Assembly (NCBI GenBank): GCA_903838095.1
Contig: CAILXE010000191.1
Span: 1 to 5,901 of the forward strand
Direction of reading: 5' to 3'
DNA length: 5,901 nt
Origin: an uncultured Chlorobiaceae bacterium
Lineage (GTDB): Bacteria > Bacteroidota > Chlorobiia > Chlorobiales > Chlorobiaceae
This document shows positions 1 to 4,283 of this stretch, one piece after another. The position numbers were made by a program, and so were the translations under genes. The number at the start of each line of letters is the position of its first letter. Position 1 is the stretch's first letter. The notes beneath the pieces were generated by a model. That model was not told the origin of the DNA. It made no database searches and saw only the letters and a program-made list of their open reading frames with translations.

Positions 1-944
1 GTGCCCGTCAGTACCCGATTGACATCCTCGATAGTGCCATCAAGCTCAAAAGAGACCATACCACCAAAACTCTTCTGCTGTTTTTTGGCAAGTTCATGCT
101 GGGGATGATTCACCAGACCGGGATAAAACACCCTTTTTACCTTCGGATGCTGCTCAAGGAACTGCGCCACCGCAAGGGCATTGCGCTCATGCTCCCTCAT
201 GCGAACCACAAGCGTTTTGATGCCGCGAAGCACCAGCCAGCAGTCGAAAGGCTGGGCACAGGTGCCAAGCGCATTGACCAGAAATTTCAGTTTGAGATCA
301 AGATCCTCGCTGTTCGACAGCACCGCCCCGCCAACCACATCGGAGTGACCATTCAGGTACTTGGTTGTCGAGTGAACCACAATATCAGCCCCAAGTTCAA
401 ACGGCTTCTGCCCATAAGGAGAGAGAAACGTATTATCAACGATCGTCAAAAGGCCTCGCTCTCTGGCAAGCGCCGATACAGCGGCAATATCCACAAGATT
501 CAGCAGAGGATTTGAGGGTGTTTCAACCCAGACTGCTTTCGTCTGCTCATTCACATAAGGGAGGATGTTCGTTGCCTCCTGCATGTTCACAAAATGCACC
601 TTGATCCCGAAATGCTCCTCAACGGTTTTCATCAATCTTGACGTACCACCATAGCAGTCATCGGTGCAGATAATCTCATCACCCGCATGAAAAATACTCA
701 GGGTAGAGGTAATCGCCGCCATACCCGTCGTCACCGCAACTGCTGATGAGCAGCCCTCAAGGGCGCAAAGATTGTCTTCGAGCGCCTTGCGGGTAGGGTT
801 GCCGCTTCTGGTATAGTCAAATCCCCGATGCTTGCCGATATCCTCAAAAACAAAGGTTGACGACTGGTAAATCGGAGTCATAATAGCGCCATAAGCCTTG
901 TCAGGCCCCACGCCAGCGTGAATCGTGTCGGTCTGGAAACTCAT
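1..944 (-). CDS. metB: Cystathionine gamma-synthase family PLP enzyme, partial (C-terminus off the left edge)
   Basis: This is a trans-sulfuration enzyme of the Cys/Met PLP-dependent family. It most likely joins an activated homoserine ester to cysteine (cystathionine synthesis) or to sulfide, in the cytoplasm, on the way to methionine. Reading from the ATG at 944, 314 codons are visible. Family members have about 380-400 residues, so roughly the last 65-85 are missing. Family motifs are in order: YTRSGNPT at residues 44-51 (phosphate-contacting Tyr and Arg), the CYGGTSR segment at 97-103, VDNTF at 169-173 (Asp170 contacts the PLP ring nitrogen), and HSTTKY at 191-196, where Lys195 should be the Schiff-base lysine. 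No clear Shine-Dalgarno sequence precedes the ATG. The SAM riboswitch upstream argues for a biosynthetic role, against a methionine gamma-lyase. Cystathionine gamma-lyase or O-acetylhomoserine sulfhydrylase cannot be excluded from sequence alone, so the symbol is tentative. Confidence 0.9.
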   Translation of the reverse strand, partial: MSFQTDTIHAGVGPDKAYGAIMTPIYQSSTFVFEDIGKHRGFDYTRSGNPTRKALEDNLCALEGCSSAVAVTTGMAAITSTLSIFHAGDEIICTDDCYGGTSRLMKTVEEHFGIKVHFVNMQEATNILPYVNEQTKAVWVETPSNPLLNLVDIAAVSALARERGLLTIVDNTFLSPYGQKPFELGADIVVHSTTKYLNGHSDVVGGAVLSNSEDLDLKLKFLVNALGTCAQPFDCWLVLRGIKTLVVRMREHERNALAVAQFLEQHPKVKRVFYPGLVNHPQHELAKKQQKSFGGMVSFELDGTIEDVNRVLTG

Positions 945-984
945 ACATTGTTCGGTTAAAACTTTGAAAAAGATAATACAACAA

Positions 985-1021
985 AAAAACCTCTTCCCTG
1001 ATGAGCATGGAAGAGGTTTTT
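985..1021 (-). terminator. Rho-independent terminator in the riboswitch leader (attenuator)
   Basis: The 13-nt arms 1021-1009 and 997-985 are perfectly complementary (AAAAACCTCTTCC pairing with GGAAGAGGTTTTT) around an 11-nt loop. On the minus strand the stem runs into a U-rich tail. It lies 41 nt upstream of the start codon at 944, inside the leader, so it acts as the off switch of the SAM riboswitch. The stem also reads as a hairpin on the plus strand, but no plus-strand gene ends here. Confidence 0.9.
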
Positions 1022-1128
1022 CATTGAAGTTCTGTTCTTGTATGGCTTATGCTCTGCAAGCAACCCGCCTGTTTTGAAAAGAGAAACTGTAAAACGCTCT
1101 TTTTCATTCATCGTTCTTCTGCTTCATC
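1000..1128 (-). promoter_or_regulatory. Antiterminator pairing of the SAM riboswitch
   Basis: Two minus-strand segments can form 13 base pairs. GATGAAGCAGAAGA (1128-1115) contains the 3' strand of P1, and TCTTCCATGCTCATC (1014-1000) contains most of the 5' arm and the loop of the terminator. The pairs are GATG:CATC, AGCA:TGCT and GAAGA:TCTTC, with one A bulged on one side and CA on the other. The pairing excludes both P1 and the terminator, so this is a standard transcriptional on/off design: low SAM gives read-through into the methionine gene. Confidence 0.8.
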
Positions 1129-1250
1129 TGACAAATAATTCAGACGCATAGATTGCAAAAGTAGAATGTGGCACCGTGTTCCATGTTGAACGGAATCGGT
1201 TGTCAAGGCTTCGCAGGGTCTATTCCCTCAGCCTTTCTTGATGACCAGCA
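1120..1250 (-). ncRNA. SAM-I (S-box) riboswitch aptamer
   Basis: Read on the minus strand, the segment carries the hallmarks of the S-box aptamer. It has the ATCAAGAAAGGCTGAGGG core start, with the AAGGCT/AGCCTT helix (P2) enclosing a GGG/CCC inner helix. The conserved GACAACC junction follows. P3 is closed by ACCG/CGGT and TTCC/GGAA. Next come the GGTGCCACATTC junction and a TCTGA/TCAGA hairpin (P4-like, 1127-1144). P1 is formed by TGCT and TCAT (1250-1241, with GG bulged) pairing back to TGAAGCA (1126-1120). SAM binding should stabilise P1. The exact outer boundary of P1 and the assignment of P4 are my own folding by eye. Confidence 0.9.
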
Positions 1251-1279
1251 ATGGATTAAAGAACGTCTTAACGATTGTT

Positions 1280-1308
1280 AATATAGCGTTTGAAAAAGCA
1301 TAATCCAA
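1280..1308 (-). promoter_or_regulatory. Sigma70-like promoter of the riboswitch and metB-like transcript
   Basis: On the minus strand a -35 box TTGGAT (1308-1303) and a -10 box TATATT (1285-1280) are separated by exactly 17 nt. Transcription would start around 1273, about 20 nt before the first riboswitch helix, which is the expected geometry for an S-box leader. A dyad TTAAC-N4-GTTAA (1268-1281) overlaps the -10 box and start region. Confidence 0.6.
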
Positions 1309-1451
1309 ACGCAAAGCAAGAGGGGGACGTTGGTGATATTGTGTATTTGCGTATCAAAATCATTTTGAATCGCCGTCAGCGCTCACCAAGATATCATTCC
1401 GCAACCCCTTCCGAAACCAGCCAAGATTTTGCTGATTGCAGAAAAATTTGC

Positions 1452-1483
1452 AAAAAAACCCGCAATCATCCATAAGCGGTTTT
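1452..1483 (-). terminator. Rho-independent terminator downstream of the CatA-like gene
   Basis: On the minus strand, AAAACCGC (1483-1476) pairs with GCGGGTTTT (1463-1455, one base bulged) around a 12-nt loop. It is followed by an uninterrupted run of seven T (1458-1452) that overlaps the 3' arm. The hairpin lies about 125 nt past the stop codon of the acetyltransferase at 1610 and is the likely end of that transcript, insulating it from the methionine promoter that follows on the same strand. Confidence 0.65.
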
Positions 1484-1609
1484 CGGACACTTGCGACAGA
1501 TTTTTTCCCGGACGAAAATGAACGGACAGATAATTATTTGCGGAGAGAGAGAGAGAGATTTTTTTGCCCAGTCATGACTTATCGCCCCCCTTAACAGAGA
1601 ACCTCTTTT
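1484..1609. other. Gene-free spacer with a (GA)8 tract
   Basis: Together with 1309-1451 on the other side of the terminator, this makes about 300 nt without a supported gene. A plus-strand reading from a TTG at 1290 to 1475 has no ribosome binding site, starts inside the methionine promoter and resembles nothing I know. Visible structure is a (GA)8 dinucleotide tract at 1543-1558 followed by seven T, and a perfect 10-bp palindrome AGTCATGACT at 1570-1579. I assign neither a function. Confidence 0.5.
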
Positions 1610-2311
1610 TTAACATCCGGAAGGTGTCAACCATCGGCTGGTAAAATCTGCAATTAATTCGTTGAGGACAAAAAAGTCGGTGCAGGCATGATGCAGCTTA
1701 ACCGACAATGGCATCAACAGAAGATCGCCCTGGTAATATCGCTGACCAAAATAGAAAAAACTTTGTCCGTGCATCTGGTCTGAACGCCAGTGTAGCGTCA
1801 TACCTGTGAATCTCAGGTTTGGCAAGTTCCCCATAAAATGGGCATAATCAAAAACGTCACTTGATGTGCATATTACCTTGTCATTATTGCGGGCCATAGC
1901 CAATTTTGCAAGGTAATTGTCAAGAAAAGTTGGGTAGTCTTGCTGATAAACATCTTCAAGGACGATTTCGCGAAAACGTGTACTGCCACCGATTGCGACC
2001 GGTATAAAGATTGGCGGATTGTGCAGCAAGTACCATTCATCACCGATACGTCGGAAGTTGAATGAAGGGTGGTGTGCCAATGTTTGGGCAAGATGCCAAA
2101 CCAGGTAGGCAAAAAACGTGCCTTCACCACAAGATTTCCTGGATACCGTATATCTGGAATAGGCGGCGGTAAGATCAAGTTGAAGTGTTAGATCCAGATG
2201 AGGGTTTTGCAGAATGGCTTCAGAAAAAAAGTTAAGAGACCAGGCAAGCCATTCGCCCTGCTTAGCAGGATCAATTCGTTCAGGTTGATATCGTTCGGGT
2301 GGACTAATCAT
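1610..2311 (-). CDS. CatA-like (chloramphenicol acetyltransferase fold) O-acetyltransferase
   Basis: The protein belongs to the CAT family, trimeric cytoplasmic enzymes that move an acetyl group from acetyl-CoA to a hydroxyl. The start is the ATG at 2311 (233 residues, near the 215-220 of classical CATs), chosen because GGAGAG lies 7 nt upstream of it. A TTG at 2326 would put that ribosome binding site inside the gene. The C-terminal block YYQGDLLLMPLSVKLHHACTD matches the CAT signature segment, with His208 as the expected catalytic base and Asp212 as the structural aspartate of HHxxxD. The usual HHxxxDG glycine is Phe here. An upstream block with SFNFRRIGDEWY resembles the EFR-containing region of CATs. 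Divergence is high enough that chloramphenicol need not be the substrate; small-molecule acetylation of unknown target is the safer reading. It probably ends at the terminator at 1452-1483. I see no convincing promoter. Confidence 0.85.
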   Translation of the reverse strand: MISPPERYQPERIDPAKQGEWLAWSLNFFSEAILQNPHLDLTLQLDLTAAYSRYTVSRKSCGEGTFFAYLVWHLAQTLAHHPSFNFRRIGDEWYLLHNPPIFIPVAIGGSTRFREIVLEDVYQQDYPTFLDNYLAKLAMARNNDKVICTSSDVFDYAHFMGNLPNLRFTGMTLHWRSDQMHGQSFFYFGQRYYQGDLLLMPLSVKLHHACTDFFVLNELIADFTSRWLTPSGC

Positions 2312-2318
2312 TGCAAGG

Positions 2319-2324
2319 CTCTCC
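2319..2324 (-). promoter_or_regulatory. Ribosome binding site that fixes the CatA-like start
   Basis: GGAGAG on the minus strand sits 7 nt before the ATG at 2309-2311. It overlaps the alternative TTG codon (2324-2326), which therefore is not the start. Confidence 0.7.
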
Positions 2325-2379
2325 AAGCCCTGTTTAATGCACTGGCTTTTCAGAAAATGTACGGATTATTTGTCCTGCA

Positions 2380-2595
2380 TTACTCATCAAAGGAATAAAA
2401 AGAGGCAAATATAGTCTGCCACAGAGTTTTTTTACCGCATTTCTTTTCACTCCATGCGGTGATGGGTACGAACTGTATCACTGGCACTCGTGCATTGTAA
2501 ATGTCATTCGTCACAATGACACAAGGTCGAATCTTGCCTGTTTCAGTACCTTGGGCTGGATCAAGATTGACATCAATGATGAAACCTCGCTTCAA
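2380..2595 (-). pseudogene. MazF/PemK-family mRNA interferase toxin, C-terminally truncated remnant
   Basis: The first ~50 residues match the MazF/PemK fold: KRGFIIDVNLDP, then GTETGKIRPCVIVTND and VPVIQFVPITAW, which are the conserved beta-strands with the G-K-x-RP motif. MazF toxins are ribosome-independent RNases paired with an antitoxin. Here similarity stops after about residue 50, at ITAWSEKK, and about 20 unrelated residues lead to a stop. A normal member has about 110 residues, so the C-terminal half is gone and I could not find it in the other frames down to the acetyltransferase. The only in-frame start after an upstream TGA is a TTG at 2595, with no ribosome binding site, and no antitoxin gene lies upstream on this strand. 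I take it to be inactive. Confidence 0.75.
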
Positions 2596-2623
2596 GATTG
2601 CTATTCAGGCCATCCGGTTATAG

Positions 2624-2806
2624 CTGTTTCAGGCAACAATAAACCGTGCAGACTTTTTGATTAGCTGGAATTTCAAACATATTGTGAATGTTCAGCGAAT
2701 TCGCGGCTATAATGCAATCAACATCAAAAATGGCTACAAAGAATTAGAGATTCGTTCACCCAGAGACTTTATGACCTATGAAGAAAACAGCCAAGAAAAC
2801 GTTTGA
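2624..2806 (+). pseudogene. C-terminal fragment of a PIN-domain (VapC-like) toxin
   Basis: The frame opens after a TAG at 2621 without a start codon. It encodes about 60 residues: ATINRADFLISWNFKHIV, then RIRGYNAINI and GYKELEIRSPRDF, ending at TGA 2804-2806. The ADFLxSWNFKHIV and RSPR blocks are typical of the end of a family of PIN-domain proteins in which an Asp near SWNFKH belongs to the acidic ribonuclease site. The N-terminal two thirds, with the first catalytic acidic residues, are missing. What lies upstream is the head of the MazF remnant on the opposite strand, so a rearrangement joined two broken toxin genes. It overlaps the next small gene by 29 nt in another frame, a sign that the two were translationally coupled. 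Confidence 0.7.
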
Positions 2807-2933
2807 CGCGGTACAGTTTATGCGTGAACAACGAGAGAAATTGAGTGAAAAGCTCTCCAAAATGACAAAAGAAGAAATTGTAAAGTATTTCAGAAAGAAG
2901 AAACTGAAAAGTTCAATAAAGCCCAGTGCATAA
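2778..2933 (+). CDS. Small basic protein, probable antitoxin partner of the PIN toxin
   Basis: An intact 51-residue gene starts at the ATG inside the PIN fragment and ends at TAA 2931-2933. The protein begins MKKTAKKTFDAVQFMREQRE and continues KLSEKLSKMTKEEIVKYF. This FDAVxxMRExR...LS.....MTxEExxxYF pattern is one I associate with short genes lying directly behind PIN-toxin genes of this kind. It has a lysine-rich C-terminus and no cysteines or membrane segments. The 29-nt overlap with the upstream frame and the weak ribosome binding site fit translational coupling. With the toxin broken it would be an orphan. Its role as antitoxin is inference from gene order; no activity can be read from the sequence. 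Confidence 0.65.
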   Translation: MKKTAKKTFDAVQFMREQREKLSEKLSKMTKEEIVKYFRKKKLKSSIKPSA

Positions 2934-2951
2934 CAAAGGCTATAACCAATG

Positions 2952-3005
2952 GCGGGTTTTGAAACGTTGTTGCCCGCTCGGCTCACCGAGGTGGTGCCAA
3001 CTTGG
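2952..3005. other. Hairpin-rich spacer
   Basis: This spacer between the small gene and the antitoxin fragment has several short dyads: GCGGG/CCCGC (2952-2956 with 2973-2977), CTCGG-CTCA-CCGAG (2977-2990) and CCAA-C-TTGG (2997-3005). The first two share a base and are mutually exclusive. No T-run follows on either strand, so I do not call a terminator. Confidence 0.35.
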
Positions 3006-3018
3006 GTGATGCCCGACT

Positions 3019-3198
3019 TTATGGGGATAAAAAACTATACTCATCACGATATTGATTGTACACCTGAACCAGATTCACCTCATCAAGCTCAGTTGATGTG
3101 AACTGCTCGCCACTCTCATTACAAAGATAAAAGTGGTAATGCACGCTGTACTCTTTTTTACGAAAGAGCATGACCCTTTTTTCTCGCTTCAGGGTCAT
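3019..3198 (-). pseudogene. N-terminal fragment of an HTH (MqsA/YgiT-like) antitoxin
   Basis: The ATG at 3198 has an AGGAGG ribosome binding site 4 nt upstream (3203-3208). It opens a 59-residue frame ending LVQVYNQYRDEYSFLSP. The core HYHFYLCNESGEQFTSTELD followed by VYNQYR resembles the N-terminal half of bacterial antitoxins that continue, after a YRxxYGIPF-type linker, into an XRE helix-turn-helix. Here the frame closes exactly where that linker should begin. No HTH can be found in the following sequence in any frame, so the DNA-binding half is missing. It lies 28 nt downstream of the RhuM stop on the same strand and was probably co-transcribed with it. The family call rests on remembered resemblance of about 50 residues. 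It could instead be a short functional protein. Confidence 0.5.
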
Positions 3199-3202
3199 CT
3201 CC

Positions 3203-3208
3203 CCTCCT
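3203..3208 (-). promoter_or_regulatory. Strong ribosome binding site of the antitoxin fragment
   Basis: AGGAGG on the minus strand lies 4 nt before the ATG at 3198. It shows that translation starts there and not further upstream inside the RhuM gene. Confidence 0.6.
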
Positions 3209-3226
3209 GTAACGTGACTTCTTATC

Positions 3227-4219
3227 TTACTCTTTTTTGAAGAGTTGTTTGATATCCCGCTCAAGTTCCCGTAGGCTCTCTTCCTGCTGCGGTTGCATCT
3301 GGGCCTCCCTGTACCTGTCGTATTCCTGCGCCGACTTTTCGAACGCTGTCTGGTGACTGATTTTACCGGCGTGGGTGAGCAATTCGCGACCATTGAGCTG
3401 AATAATTGAATCCAGACGCTGGATCCAGTCTTTCATATACATCGGCGTTCGCTGCTGCGCCATCACTTCCGCAAAAGCAAGGTATTGCTCCACCAGCAGA
3501 CCAAGCAGTTTAATTTCATCTTCATTGAGATAATTTTTCGCAACGCTCACATCACCCTTGCGAACAGGAACCCCCGTTTTGTCAAAGGATTGCATACCCA
3601 TCAGCGGCAGTGAAGCATCAACGCGGCGATACACCAGTTCCGCTGCTGTCTGCTGACTGATTGCCCATAGCAATTTGTTCTGCACCACCCTGAAAAATTC
3701 AATGGTGCTTTCAGCTCCGGGGTCATAGTCAATGCTCGTCGTGTAGATATCCTTAATCTTCTGGTAAAAGAAACGTTCCGACAACCGGATTTCGCGGATA
3801 CGCTCCTGCAGCTCCGTAAAGTAGTTCATCGAACTGCCGCTCTTGAATCGCTCATCATTCAGCGCAAAACCTTTGACAATATATTCCCTGAGCCGCTGGG
3901 TGGCCCAGATGCGGAACCGCGTGCCTTGTTGCGATTTTACCCGGTAGCCTACTGAGATGATCACGTCCAGATTGTAGTACTGAACATCATAGTTTTTACT
4001 GTCCGCCGCAGTTGTCCGGAAATTCCGGACAACTGCTTTTTCATCCAGTTCACCTTCATTAAAGATGTTGCGAATGTGCTCCGATATGTTTTTTTTGCTC
4101 TTGCCGAACAGCTCAGCCATGTGCGCCTGCGTCAGCCAGACCGTTTCGTCTTCGAGTCGTACATCTATTTTTATTCTACCGTCCGGGGCTTGGTAAATAA
4201 GCAGTTCAGAGCTGTTCAT
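3227..4219 (-). CDS. RhuM family protein
   Basis: An intact 330-residue member of the RhuM family (named after a gene of Salmonella pathogenicity island 3). Its biochemical role is not established; members are common in genomic islands, often beside restriction or toxin-antitoxin genes. The N-terminus carries the family's helix-turn-helix-like block, VWLTQAHMAELFGKSKKNIS at residues 27-46. It is followed by the diagnostic NLDVIISVGYRVKS and GTRFRIWATQRL at 83-110. The middle (130-265) is alpha-helical, and the last 35 residues are highly charged and probably coiled-coil. No signal peptide or membrane segment is seen. The start is well supported by GGGAGGTG 4 nt before the ATG. The ATPase gene ends 64 nt upstream on the same strand. 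An overlapping 18-codon frame (4262-4206) crosses the start and could couple translation. Confidence 0.92.
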   Translation of the reverse strand: MNSSELLIYQAPDGRIKIDVRLEDETVWLTQAHMAELFGKSKKNISEHIRNIFNEGELDEKAVVRNFRTTAADSKNYDVQYYNLDVIISVGYRVKSQQGTRFRIWATQRLREYIVKGFALNDERFKSGSSMNYFTELQERIREIRLSERFFYQKIKDIYTTSIDYDPGAESTIEFFRVVQNKLLWAISQQTAAELVYRRVDASLPLMGMQSFDKTGVPVRKGDVSVAKNYLNEDEIKLLGLLVEQYLAFAEVMAQQRTPMYMKDWIQRLDSIIQLNGRELLTHAGKISHQTAFEKSAQEYDRYREAQMQPQQEESLRELERDIKQLFKKE

Positions 4220-4223
4220 GAGC

Positions 4224-4231
4224 CACCTCCC
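4224..4231 (-). promoter_or_regulatory. Ribosome binding site of the RhuM gene
   Basis: GGGAGGTG on the minus strand is followed by GCTC and the ATG at 4219. It is the strongest initiation signal in the gap after the ATPase gene, so RhuM can be translated efficiently from a shared transcript. Confidence 0.7.
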
Positions 4232-4283
4232 GCCAATCTTTTGGTTCCGTCATGTCAATCATAAGTTTCTCTGTTTTGGAAGA

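Larger units (their letters stand above)
2616..2947. repeat. Inverted repeat pair flanking the PIN fragment and small gene
   Basis: GGTTATAGC at 2616-2624 is the exact reverse complement of GCTATAACC at 2939-2947. Outward of the two copies the similarity continues as GCCAT-cc on the left (2609-2615) and a-ATGGC on the right (2948-2953), giving 14 matched bases with one unpaired base. The copies bracket the rearranged segment almost exactly. No target-site duplication is visible outside them. Confidence 0.4.

Noticed and set aside
96..604. Two plus-strand frames opposite the PLP enzyme
   Set aside because: They are antisense shadows of a gene with all its family motifs on the minus strand.
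1290..1475. Plus-strand reading frame of 61 codons from a TTG
   Set aside because: It starts inside the methionine promoter, has no ribosome binding site, resembles no known family and contains the terminator hairpin of the opposite strand.
1570..1579. Perfect palindrome AGTCATGACT as a terminator or operator
   Set aside because: It has no loop and no T-run, and it lies past the stop codon of the acetyltransferase, so no role can be supported.
2756..2986. Minus-strand frame of 76 codons
   Set aside because: It is antisense to the intact small gene and the PIN fragment, with low-complexity Phe/Ser-rich sequence typical of a shadow of lysine/glutamate-rich coding DNA.
2931..3010. Possible integron attC site behind the small gene (TAACAAAGGC and dyads)
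   Set aside because: The start resembles an attC end, but no GTTRRRY core closes the structure within a normal distance and no array or integrase is visible.
3199..3393. Upstream extension of the antitoxin fragment into the RhuM gene
   Set aside because: That part is out of frame over RhuM coding sequence and arginine/serine-rich; the AGGAGG site at 3203-3208 fixes the start at 3198.
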